DNA of 64,000 nucleotides, from contig JAGTPG010000001.1 of the NCBI GenBank assembly GCA_018195615.1, forward strand, positions 310,001-374,000. Direction: 5' to 3'. Under the pieces are notes generated by a model. The model was not told the DNA's origin. It made no database searches and saw only the letters and a program-made list of their open reading frames with translations. The position numbers were made by a program, and so were the translations under genes. This DNA is from Streptomyces tuirus (GTDB lineage: Bacteria > Actinomycetota > Actinomycetes > Streptomycetales > Streptomycetaceae). Numbering within the stretch: position 1 is the stretch's first letter; each line of letters starts with the position of its first letter. Below are positions 40,584 through 48,575 of the stretch, one piece after another.

Positions 40584-42022
40584 ATGAGCAGTACAGCGCA
40601 GATCGGCGTCACGGGTCTCGCGGTCATGGGCCGCAACCTCGCCCGCAACTTCGCCCGCAACGGTTACACGGTGGCGGTGCACAACCGGACGCCCGCGCGC
40701 ACGCACGCGCTGGTCGAGGAGTTCGGCGGTGAGGGGGAGTTCGTCGCGTGCGAGACCGCCAAGGAGTTCGTGGCCGCGCTGGAGCGGCCGCGGCGTCTGG
40801 TCGTGATGGTGAAGGCCGGTGAGCCGACGGACGCGGTGATCCAGGAGTTCGCCCCGCTGCTGGAGCCCGGCGACATGATCATCGACGGTGGCAACGCGCA
40901 CTTCGCTGACACCCGGCGCCGCGAGCGTGACCTGCGCGAGCAGGGCATCCACTTCGTCGGCATGGGTGTTTCGGGCGGTGAGGAGGGTGCGCTCAACGGG
41001 CCGAGCATCATGCCGGGCGGCCCGAAGGAGTCCTACGACTCGCTGGGTCCGATGCTGGAGAAGATCTCGGCGAAGGCGGCCGACGGTTCGCCGTGCGTCT
41101 CTCACGTCGGTCCGGACGGCGCCGGGCACTTCGTGAAGATGGTGCACAACGGCATCGAGTACGCGGACATGCAGCTCATCGGCGAGGCGTACCAGCTGCT
41201 GCGGGACGTCGCCGGCTACTCCCCGCCCAGATCGCGGAGATCTTCCGCACCTGGAACCAGGGCCGTCTCGACTCCTACCTGATCGAGATCACGGCCGAGG
41301 TGCTGTCGCACGTGGACGCGGCGACGGGCAAGCCGTTCGTGGACGTGGTGGTGGACCAGGCCGAGCAGAAGGGCACCGGCCGCTGGACGGTCCAGATCGC
41401 GCTCGACCTGGGCGTTCCGGTGTCCGGCATCGCGGAGGCCGTCTTCGCCCGCTCCCTCTCCGGCCACGCCGCGCTGCGGGAGGCCTCGCGCGGGCTGGCC
41501 GGGCCGCAGGCGAAGCCGCTGAGCGAGGCGGAGGCCGGGGCCTTCGCCGACCGGGTGGAGCAGGCGCTGTACGCGTCGAAGATCGTGTCGTATACGCAGG
41601 GCTTCCACGAGATCGACGCGGCCCGCGGCGAGTACGGCTGGGACATCGACCTGGGTGCCGTGTCCGCGCTGTGGCGGGGCGGCTGCATCATCCGCGCCGC
41701 GTTCCTGGACCGTATCCGGTCCGCGTACGACACCCGGCCGGACCTGCCGAGCCTGCTGTCGGACGCCACGTTCGCCCAGGAGATCGCGGACGCCCAGGAC
41801 GACTGGCGCGAGGTGCTGGTCGCCGCGACGCGGCAGGGTGTGCCGACGCCCGGTTTCGCCGCGGCGCTCGCCTACTACGACGCGCTGCGCGCCGAGCGGC
41901 TGCCGGCGGCGCTGACGCAGGGGCAGCGGGACTACTTCGGTGCGCACACCTACCGGAGGGTGGACCAGGACGGTTCGTTCCACACGCTGTGGGGTGGCGA
42001 CCGGTCGGAGGTCTCCGCGTAG
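40584..42022 (+). CDS. gnd: 6-phosphogluconate dehydrogenase (decarboxylating), one apparent frameshift
   Basis: About 479 residues after restoring one C near 41226; ATG 40584 with AGGAG 7-8 bases upstream. NADP fold [18 protein letters not shown], conserved [20 protein letters not shown], catalytic Lys in [19 protein letters not shown], and the C-terminal block [11 protein letters not shown]. Oxidative pentose phosphate pathway: 6-phosphogluconate to ribulose-5-phosphate, CO2 and NADPH. Stands alone and is followed by a perfect long hairpin. Confidence 0.95.
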
Positions 42023-42047
42023 GCGCTCCGCGCCGACGGACCGGTAC

Positions 42048-42086
42048 GGGGCCGGTGGACAGCCGCTGCGGCTGTCCACCGGCCCC
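42048..42086. terminator. Long perfect hairpin after gnd
   Basis: GGGGCCGGTGGACAGCCG pairs with CGGCTGTCCACCGGCCCC across a 3-base loop, an 18-bp perfect stem. It lies 25 bases past the gnd stop and 17 bases from the end of the convergent small gene, so it likely serves as a bidirectional terminator. Confidence 0.88.
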
Positions 42087-42103
42087 GTTCTCGTGCCCTC
42101 GCT

Positions 42104-42348
42104 TCAGGAAAGCGGCGGGCCCGGCTCGGGGTTCGGTACGGGTTCCGGTCCCGGGGGATCGGCGACGGGTCCGGACCGGGCACCGGGTCGGGGCCCGGCG
42201 GAGGGGTCGGGGACGGAGGCGGTGGGGTCGGCTCGGGGCCCGGCGGGGGCTGCGGGTTCGGCACCGGATCCGGGCGCGGCTCCGGACGCTGGGGATCCGG
42301 GCCCGGTGTCGGTGCCGGCGGCACGGGGTCGGGATACGGGTCGGTCAT
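42104..42348 (-). CDS. Small proline-rich protein (about 81 aa), one apparent frameshift
   Basis: ATG 42348 with GGAGG five bases upstream. Almost entirely P-x-P and D-P repeats: MTDPYPDPVPPAPTPGPD, later PPPGPEPTPPPPSPTPPPG. Restoring one C in the run near 42170 continues the same composition (DPVADPPGPEPVPNPEPG) to a TGA at 42104, and the length then fits a whole number of codons. No signal peptide or membrane segment. Probably a disordered polypeptide; function unknown. It borders the tandem-repeat arrays. Confidence 0.55.
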
Positions 42349-42469
42349 GAGGTCCTCCAGCCAGTCGGTCGACTCCGGCTCTGGACTACTCCCCCGCCTA
42401 CCCGACACCCGCGTCCCCAGTCACTCCGGCGCGGGACGGGGAGGGACCAGGTGGGGTAGCGGGCGCGGT

Positions 42470-42895
42470 GCGTGCCGCGGAGGTGGCGGGGGTGCGTGCC
42501 GCGGCGGGGCGGGATGTGTGCCGCGGGAGGGGCGGGGGCGCGTGCCCCCGGGGGATGTGTGCCGTGGAGGGGCAGGATGTGTGCCGCGGGAGAGGCGGGG
42601 ATGTGTGCCCTGGGAGGGGCGGGGATGTGTGCCCTGGGAGGGGCGGCGATGTGTGCCCCGGGAGGGCGGGGGCGCGAGCCCCGGGAGGGCGGGGGCGCGA
42701 GCCCCGGGAGGGCGGGGGCGCGAGCCCCGGGAGGGGCGGGGGCGCGAGCCCCGGGAGGGGCGGGGCGCGAGCCCCGGGAGGGGCGGGGGCGCGAGCCCCG
42801 GGAGGGCGGGGGCGCGAGCCCCGGGAGGGGCGGGGGCGCGAGCCCCGGGAGGGGCGGGGGCGCGAGCCCCGGGAGGGGCGGGGGCGCGTCCGGGC
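42470..42895. repeat. GC-rich tandem array, 23-25 bp unit
   Basis: The right half holds nine near-identical copies of a unit containing GCGAGCCCCGGGAGGGGC, differing mainly in the length of the G runs. The left half holds older, degenerate copies in which GCGAGCCCC becomes ATGTGTGCC. All six frames are open through the array, which is a composition effect and not evidence of coding. The core CGGGAG and CCCCGGG give each unit some self-complementarity. Confidence 0.85.
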
Positions 42896-42949
42896 AGTGC
42901 TCAGGGCGCGTGTTCCGAGACACGGGGAGGCGGGCCCGACCCGCACGGA

Positions 42950-43235
42950 ACGCCGACCCGCGCCGGTCGGGATGCCCACACCGCATGCTGGCCCGCGCCG
43001 GTCGGGCGGCCCGCAGCGCAGGCCAGCCCGCGTAGTCCGGGAGGCCACAGCGCACGCCGACCCGCGTCCACCGGGACACCCACACCACCACACCACACGC
43101 CAACCCGCGTCCACCGGGATGCCCGCACCGCACGCCAGCGCGTAGTCAGGGATGCGTCCATCGCACGCGAACCCACGCCCACCGGGAAACACACAACACG
43201 CCGGCCCTCACCCACCGGGCCCGTGCCGGATGCGG
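42950..43235. repeat. Second degenerate tandem array, 33-36 bp unit
   Basis: About eight diverged units of the form C-R-ACCCGCG-YCCACCGGGA-YGCCC-ACACCGCACGC, with spacing 33-43. Adjacent to the first array but unrelated in sequence. Units vary throughout, unlike CRISPR repeats, and there are no unique spacers. It fills the space between the first array and the small GNAT gene. Confidence 0.7.
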
Positions 43236-43305
43236 TCCGACTGCCCCGGCCCACCGGCCGTGGACAGCGCGCGCCCCGGCGCAGGGCGGGGGTGCCGGAC
43301 GACGG

Positions 43306-43650
43306 TCAGAAGCGGCCCGGGTGCGCCGCCAGCCACTCCTTCGCGGCGGTCAGCAGGTCCTGGCCGGCCGGCGGTGCCTTCTCGGCGTGGCGCTCGGCCC
43401 ACTTGGCGACGTACGGGCACAGCGGAACCACCGCGCTGTCCTCGCGACCGGCGATGCCGTAGAGCTCGCGTGCGAGCGCACCCGCGATGCCCTTGCCCTC
43501 GTGGGCCGGCTCGACGATCGTGTGGACGGGCACGAGCGCGCGCTCGGGGCTGTCGAGGACGAAGTACTCGATGCGGCCGACGACTTCACCGTCGGCCACC
43601 GCCTCGAGACGGCCCGCCGCCCGGTCGTCGCGGATCTCCGGGTCGCTCAT
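43306..43650 (-). CDS. Small GNAT-like acetyltransferase (YidJ/Gtn10-like)
   Basis: 114 residues; ATG 43650 chosen with GGAG eight bases upstream (an upstream GTG is too close to it). The short GNAT pattern is VVGRIEYFVLDSPERALVPV, HTIVEPAHEGKGIAGALARE and CPYVAKWAERH, as in one-domain acetyltransferase-like proteins of about 100 residues. Acetyl-CoA-binding loop EGKGIAGAL is present. Target unknown. It ends close to panD's stop on the same strand but is transcribed after it. Confidence 0.82.
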   Translation of the reverse strand: MSDPEIRDDRAAGRLEAVADGEVVGRIEYFVLDSPERALVPVHTIVEPAHEGKGIAGALARELYGIAGREDSAVVPLCPYVAKWAERHAEKAPPAGQDLLTAAKEWLAAHPGRF

Positions 43651-43683
43651 GGACACGCTCCTGCTCCTCTGCGTCGGTCGCGG

Positions 43684-44103
43684 TCAGGCCCTGACGGCCT
43701 GCGGGCTGCGCTGCTGGTCCGAGCCCGGCACAGGCTCGGACGGGTCGGTACCCAGGTCCACGATCCGGTTGTCGTGGTCCACGTGCACGACCCGGGGAGT
43801 GAGTGCCCGCGCCTCGGCGTCCGTCACCTGGGCGTAGCTGATGATGATCACCAGATCGCCGGGGTGGACCAGATGGGCCGCGGCCCCGTTGATCCCGACC
43901 ACACCGGAGCCGCGCTCGCCCTCGATGACGTATGTCTCCAGCCGGGCCCCGTTGGTGATGTCCACGATGTGCACGAGCTCGCCGGGCAGCAGGTCGGCGG
44001 CGTCGAGCAACTCGGCGTCGATGGTCACCGATCCCACGTAGTGCAGGTCGGCCTGGGTGACGGTGGCGCGATGGATCTTGGACTTGAAGAGAGTACGCAG
44101 CAT
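43684..44103 (-). CDS. panD: Aspartate 1-decarboxylase precursor
   Basis: 139 residues and intact. [20 protein letters not shown] followed by HYVGSVTID gives the Gly24-Ser25 self-cleavage site, where Ser25 becomes the pyruvoyl cofactor. Other conserved blocks: [12 protein letters not shown] and [20 protein letters not shown]. It makes beta-alanine for pantothenate and coenzyme A. The C-terminal 20 residues are a variable tail. No other pan gene is in the window. Confidence 0.95.
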   Translation of the reverse strand: MLRTLFKSKIHRATVTQADLHYVGSVTIDAELLDAADLLPGELVHIVDITNGARLETYVIEGERGSGVVGINGAAAHLVHPGDLVIIISYAQVTDAEARALTPRVVHVDHDNRIVDLGTDPSEPVPGSDQQRSPQAVRA

Positions 44104-44516
44104 TTGGGACTCCTGGAAGACGGCTCCCTGCCAGCTTTCTGCAGGTCAAGGGCGGTCTTCACTCTACACGGGCACGCGTCGAAGTCGATGATTGTGAGGA
44201 ACATCGCTTCTCATTGGGGATAGGTCTGCCTGCCTGGGCTTCCGCGCCAAGCAGGCCGTTCTGGCGCCACCGACCAGGCACCTGTTCTGGCAGCCTTTCA
44301 GGATGCTCGGAAGCTCCTGCTGACCAGATGCTGACTTACCTGACGATGTGCCAGGTACGCGCTTCGCCGGGCACGGAGCCACTCTTCGCATCAACCTGGA
44401 AGTCGTTTGACGCGCCCGGCAGCGCGGGGTTTCATCCGGTCCCGGAACAATAGGCGGTCGAGCAGTGGTACTCGCGGATAAGCCGACCTAGTGCCGCGGC
44501 AGGCAACGTTTGCCCG
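44104..44516. other. 413-base region without a convincing gene, less GC-rich
   Basis: Upstream of panD. Bases 44,180-44,450 have visibly more A/T than neighbours. Short open frames exist on both strands but none has a ribosome site or recognisable protein. It may hold the panD promoter plus decayed sequence, since the next two genes are truncated. Confidence 0.4.
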
Positions 44517-44816
44517 TCAAGGAGCGGCGTCCGGTGCGTGCTCTCGGCGCGCCGGCCGGAAGCGGTCTTCACTCAGTCCTTCGGCGAGGACGGTCCGGTA
44601 CAGCGTCATGCGGGACTTCGGACGGTCCAGGCTGTAGCTCGTCCGCCCGGACCAGACGATGCGGAGCGGCAGGTCCACGTTGCCCTCGACGGGGCCGACC
44701 AGCTCTTGCAAGCCCTCGGGCAGTCGGCTGCGGTAGCGGTCCCGCAGCACCTCGGCACGGAGGGCGGTCCTGTTTATACGTACGGGGCGGGCGCCGCCCG
44801 CCCCTCCCTCGGACAT
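44517..44816 (-). pseudogene. Hypothetical protein, probably truncated at the C-terminus
   Basis: A 99-residue frame beginning MSEGGAGGARPVRINRTALR. The stretch PEGLQELVGPVEGNVDLPLR and VWSGRTSYSLDRPKSRMTLY looks like ordinary folded protein. After LAEGLSEDR the sequence becomes an Arg/Pro/Ala tail typical of out-of-frame GC-rich DNA. I do not recognise the family with certainty. Position beside two other gene remnants supports truncation. Confidence 0.4.
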
Positions 44817-44840
44817 CTCACTCAGTGACCGTTCAGCGCA

Positions 44841-45367
44841 TCACGGCCTACCCGTGCAGCCCTCAGGTGGAGCACTACACCCGAGAAGCGCCATGGCGGT
44901 GAGTCCGCCGAGCACCGCCGACACCAGCACCCCGTGCACGGCGGTCTGGGCGGGGTCACCGCGCCCGCGTCCGGCGAGCAGCCACAGCAGCGCCGCTCCG
45001 GCACACCCGCCCGCGCACGCGGCGAGGACCACGGCCAGGGGCGAGTCCCACCCGGCGAGTCCCAGCGCGGTCGCGGTGACGGCGCCGAGCACCGCACCCG
45101 GGGTCACGCCCGTCACCTCCGGCCCGGCCAGGGATCGCGCAGCGCGGACTGCAGGACCAGCCCCGCCACGGCCAGGCACGCGCCCGCACCGGGAGAGACC
45201 GGAAGCCTGGGCAGGCGAAATCCGAAGAGGATGTGGCGTTCCGTCGCGTCACCGCCGCCGTTGAGGACCTCCCAAGCCGTGCCCGGGGACATGCCGCGCC
45301 CGGCCACCAGTTCCACACCGGCGCCCATGACGGCCAGGGCCGCGAGAAGCGTGAATCGCCGGGTCAC
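44841..45367 (-). pseudogene. FecCD-type siderophore ABC permease remnant
   Basis: GTG 45367 has GGAGG seven bases upstream. With one C restored near 45137 the frame gives VTRRFTLLAALAVMGAG, then FRLPRLPVSPGAGACLAVAG, and LRDPLAGPEVTGVTPGAVLG, the standard FecCD pattern (ARLPR...GAAL...NPLAGPDLLGVTAGA). It stops after about 175 residues instead of about 330, losing the second half with the EAA-like loop. Even if the frameshift is an error, the truncation is real in this sequence. No partner binding protein or ATPase is nearby. Confidence 0.7.
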
Positions 45368-45434
45368 CGTACGTCCTCCGTTCCGGTAGTCCTGGAAGGT
45401 CCCGTTCCGGACGTCCTGGAAGGTGGCGGGCACG

Positions 45435-45697
45435 CACCGCCGGGGCCGCCGCGTCCGGACTCGTATCGGCATGACCGACCGCTCCAGCCGCCCCCACCAC
45501 AGCTCGCGCCGCACCCCGGCCCACACCGAGCACCGCATCATCAAGGTCCGGTTCCTGCGCCGGTGGGGCCCGGCCCGCATCGCCCACCTGCTACGGCTGG
45601 CGCCCTCCACCGCGCACCGCGTCCTGACCCGTTACGGACTGGCCCGCCTCGCCCATCTGGACCGGGCGACGGGCCGTGACATCCGCCGGCTGCGGGC
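45435..45697 (+). mobile_element. IS481-family transposase N-terminal remnant
   Basis: The plus strand encodes DRSSRPHHSSRRTPAHTEHR, then RWGPARIAHLLRLAPSTAHRVLT and YGLARLAHLDRATGRDIRR (blocks shown separately), the DNA-binding N-terminal part of IS481-like transposases. There is no start region upstream and no DDE catalytic core downstream: after DIRR the sequence becomes antisense acyl-CoA dehydrogenase. A dead fragment whose edge coincides with the border of the catabolic island. Confidence 0.75.
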
Positions 45698-46892
45698 GCG
45701 GTTGTCGATAGGGCCGCACCGCGCGGCGCGCTATGGCGAACCGGTGTGTCTCCGACGGGCCGTCGTAGATCCGGAACGGCCGCACCTCCCTGAAGAGACG
45801 GGCCAGTGGGGCGTCGGCGGCCGAGATGCCGAGCGCCCCGCAGATCTGCACCGCCCGGTCGACCACCCGGTTCACCGCTTCCGCCACGAAGGTCTTGGAC
45901 ACCGAGGTGAGCTGAATAGCGGCTGCGGAGCCGGTGTCCAGTTCCCAGGCGGTACGCAGGATGAGGGCGCGGCTCGCCTCGATGTCGATCTCGGAGTCGG
46001 CCAGCATCTGCTGGACCATGCCGAGGTCCCCCAGCGCCGAGCCGAACGCCATCCGGCTGCCCGCCCGCTCGAGCGCGACGTCCTGAGCGCGGCGGGCGGC
46101 TCCCAGCCAGCGCATGCAGTGGGTCAGCCGGGCGGGACCGAGCCGGACCTGAGCGCCTTCGAAGCCGCGGTCCACCGCACCGAGGACCTGCTCCTCCCCT
46201 ACCACGCACCCTTCGAAGACGATCTCGCTGTGCCCGGCGAAGAGCGACTCGTCCAGGGTCTCGATGGTCCGGACGATGCTCATGCCGGGGGTGCCGGCGT
46301 CGACCAGGAACATGGTGGCGCCGCCCGGGTCGCCTGGGTCACCCGTGGTCCGGGCCATGACGATGGCGAAGCCGGCTCCCTGGGCACCGGTGATGAACCA
46401 CTTGCGCCCGTCGATGCGCCAGCCGCCGGGCACCCGGGTGGCGGTGGTCCGCAGGGAGCGGGGATCGGCACCCGCGCCCGGAGCCGGTTCGGTCATGGCG
46501 AAGCAGGACCGCGTCTCGCCCGCGGCGAGCGGACGCAGATACCTCTGCTTCTGCTCTTGGGTGGCCACCTTCTCCAGCAGGTGCATGTTTCCTTCGTCCG
46601 GGGCCGCGCAGTTCAGCGCCAGCGGTCCGAGCAGCGAGTAGCCCACCGCTTCGAACACCACCGCCTGCCCTCGCAGGTCGAGCCCGCGTCCGCCCCACCG
46701 AGTCGGTACGTGCGGAGCGAACACCCCCGCGTCACGGGCGGCCTTCTGCAGCGTTTCCCGCAGCGCCTCGGGGGCGTCGTGCACCGACCCGCCGCACTCA
46801 CGCTCGGCCGGAATGACCACCTCGCGCACGAACTCGGCGGTGGTCGTGGCGAGTTGAGCGACCGTCGGATCGACATCGAACTGGATGGGCAC
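45591..46892 (-). CDS. Acyl-CoA dehydrogenase, 3' end fused into an IS481 remnant
   Basis: GTG 46892 with GGGAGG upstream. FAD/acyl-CoA dehydrogenase blocks: CFAMTEPAPGAGADPRSL, WFITGAQGAGFAIVMART, and the C-terminal RIYDGPSETHRFAIARRAV. The normal end would be near that point, but here translation continues about 35 residues through antisense transposase sequence to a stop at 45591. So the native stop was lost at the rearrangement junction. It oxidises an acyl-CoA at C2-C3. Divergent from enoyl-CoA hydratase with a 19-bp operator candidate between. Confidence 0.86.
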   Translation of the reverse strand: MPIQFDVDPTVAQLATTTAEFVREVVIPAERECGGSVHDAPEALRETLQKAARDAGVFAPHVPTRWGGRGLDLRGQAVVFEAVGYSLLGPLALNCAAPDEGNMHLLEKVATQEQKQRYLRPLAAGETRSCFAMTEPAPGAGADPRSLRTTATRVPGGWRIDGRKWFITGAQGAGFAIVMARTTGDPGDPGGATMFLVDAGTPGMSIVRTIETLDESLFAGHSEIVFEGCVVGEEQVLGAVDRGFEGAQVRLGPARLTHCMRWLGAARRAQDVALERAGSRMAFGSALGDLGMVQQMLADSEIDIEASRALILRTAWELDTGSAAAIQLTSVSKTFVAEAVNRVVDRAVQICGALGISAADAPLARLFREVRPFRIYDGPSETHRFAIARRAVRPYRQPRPQPADVTARRPVQMGEAGQSVTGQDAVRGGGRQP

Positions 46893-46944
46893 GGGACCTC
46901 CCGCCGACGGGCGTACGGGCTTCGGCGCCCGTCGCATCCTAGAA

Positions 46945-46963
46945 ACTGTATAGCGTCTTCAGT
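46945..46963. promoter_or_regulatory. Candidate TetR operator A (ACTG-N11-CAGT)
   Basis: ACTGTATAGCGTCTTCAGT lies between the divergent acyl-CoA dehydrogenase and enoyl-CoA hydratase genes. It matches the reverse complement of the site at 55,486-55,504 at 15 of 19 positions, by my hand alignment. A shared TetR operator is inferred. Confidence 0.6.
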
Positions 46964-47011
46964 ATCTTGCCGGGAAGTACCCGGCGACGGGAAGACGACA
47001 GGAGAAACGTC

Positions 47012-47848
47012 ATGAGCCTCCCCGTGAGCACCGAGCCGGTCCGGATCGTCCGCCATGCCGACAAAGTCGTGGAGCTGAGGCTGGACGATCCCGGTCGGGG
47101 CAATGCCCTGGATCTGAGGATGGCCGAGGCACTGCGGGACAGGGCCGTCGAGGTGGCCGCGGACCCGGGCGGCGCGGTCCTGCTGCGGGCGACGGGCGGC
47201 ACTTTCTGCGTGGGTGGTGACCTTCGCGCATTCGCCGGCCGCGGAGCCGAGACCGGCACCTACGTGCACGCCGTGGCGAGCGCCGCGCACGCCGCGATAC
47301 ACGCCCTGCACGAACTGCCGGTGCCGTTGGTGACCGCCGTGCGCGGCGCGGCCGCGGGCGGCGGGATCGGACTCGCCCTCATCGGGGACATCGTCCTGGC
47401 CGCCCGGTCCGCCCGGTTCCGGCTGGCGTACACGGCGATCGGACTCACGCCGGACTGCGGGGCCTCGTGGCTCCTGCCCCGCCTGGCGGGCCCCCGGAGG
47501 GCGGCGGACCTGATTCTGACCAATCGGGTCCTGACCGGCGAGGACGCCGAACGATGGGGCCTGGTCTCGCGGTCGGTGGACGACGAGGAACTGGACGACG
47601 CGGCGCATCGGACCGCGGCCGATCTGGCCGCCGGCGCCGGTGAGGCGCTGCACGCCGCGAAGGGCCTGCTGCGCGCCGGCGCCGGCGAGGAACTGCGCAG
47701 CCACCTCGTCGAAGAGGCGCGGTTGATCGCCGCCCTGGCGGACGGCCGGGAGGCACGGGACCGCATGGTGTCGTTCCTCGCCGCGGGCGGCCGTCCCAAG
47801 GCGGGCGACAGCCAGGCCCGAGCCAGGGAATCGAGAAGTGTTTCTTGA
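47012..47848 (+). CDS. Enoyl-CoA hydratase/isomerase family protein
   Basis: 278 residues from ATG 47012 with AGGAG seven bases upstream. Crotonase fold: oxyanion-hole segments TGGTFCVGGDLRAFAG and VTAVRGAAAGGGIGLALIGD, then FRLAYTAIGLTPDCGASWLL. The second acidic position of hydratases appears as Asp in TPDCGAS, which leaves hydratase, isomerase or lyase possible. Probably hydrates the enoyl-CoA made by the divergent dehydrogenase. Confidence 0.87.
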   Translation: MSLPVSTEPVRIVRHADKVVELRLDDPGRGNALDLRMAEALRDRAVEVAADPGGAVLLRATGGTFCVGGDLRAFAGRGAETGTYVHAVASAAHAAIHALHELPVPLVTAVRGAAAGGGIGLALIGDIVLAARSARFRLAYTAIGLTPDCGASWLLPRLAGPRRAADLILTNRVLTGEDAERWGLVSRSVDDEELDDAAHRTAADLAAGAGEALHAAKGLLRAGAGEELRSHLVEEARLIAALADGREARDRMVSFLAAGGRPKAGDSQARARESRSVS

Positions 47849-47942
47849 GTTCCTCTTCACTAACAGGCTCGCCGAGGCGTAACCTCCGGGCAACACAGAA
47901 CCGAGGAACCGGTCACCACAGGACCGGGGAAAAGGTGTGGCG

Positions 47943-48575
47943 ATGCAATCTGCTGCCGTGGACCTGCCGGACGCGTCCGACGAACCCCTCACCGAAGCCG
48001 TCGTCGACCTGGTTCTGCGTGGTATGTGGCGCGGCCGGCCGGAGTCCGAGCACCGTCCGTTGGTCGACGCCGGACTGGCGCTGGTGAAGGGGCCGGTCGT
48101 GCTGCCGACCGAGCGCGCCAAGGCCACCGCCGCACAGATTCTGCGGGTTCCCGCCGGCTCCGAGCAGGAGCAGCGGATCACCGCGGTGTACGAGGCGTTC
48201 CTGCCCGTCAACCGCAAGATCCGCGACGTCTGCACGGCATGGCAGTGCCGCCCCGACGGCACCGCCAACGACCACTCCGACGACGCGTACGACGCCGAGG
48301 TGCGCGAGTCGCTCGAAGACGTGCACGAGGCCATCCAGCCCGTCCTGCGCAGGCTGGACCGGGTGCTTCCGGGTAGCGGACGGTACCTGACGGCCCTTGA
48401 GGGGGCCCTCGACCGCTTCGACGACGGCGCGCCGGAGTGGCTGGCCTCGCCGCTGTGCGACTCGTACCACACCGTGTGGATGCGGCTGCACCAAGAACTG
48501 CTGCTCGTGCTGGGAATCAGCAGGGCCGAGGACGAGGCCCGCGAAGAGGAACTGGTCACCGGGAGCCGGGGTTGA
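47943..48575 (+). CDS. Protein of unknown function preceding a PPDK-like gene
   Basis: 210 residues from ATG 47943 (AAAGG seven bases upstream; a GTG two codons earlier is also possible). Largely helical and acidic: LTEAVVDLVLRGMWRGRPES, ILRVPAGSEQEQRITAVYEA, DVHEAIQPVLRRLDRVLPGS. No catalytic motif or membrane segment recognised. Its TGA overlaps the TTG start of the PPDK-like gene, so the two are coupled and may form a complex. I do not assign a function. Confidence 0.75.
   Translation: MQSAAVDLPDASDEPLTEAVVDLVLRGMWRGRPESEHRPLVDAGLALVKGPVVLPTERAKATAAQILRVPAGSEQEQRITAVYEAFLPVNRKIRDVCTAWQCRPDGTANDHSDDAYDAEVRESLEDVHEAIQPVLRRLDRVLPGSGRYLTALEGALDRFDDGAPEWLASPLCDSYHTVWMRLHQELLLVLGISRAEDEAREEELVTGSRG

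Noticed and set aside
42950..43235. CRISPR array
   Set aside because: Units are contiguous and diverge along their whole length, there are no unique spacers, and no cas genes are present.
42345..43462. Several long Gly/Arg/Pro-rich open frames on both strands through the repeats
   Set aside because: All six frames are open through the tandem array; there is no ribosome site and no folded-protein signature.
45423..47015. A long plus-strand 'transposase' of about 530 residues
   Set aside because: Only the first 75-90 residues resemble IS481; the rest is antisense to the acyl-CoA dehydrogenase and open only because of high GC.
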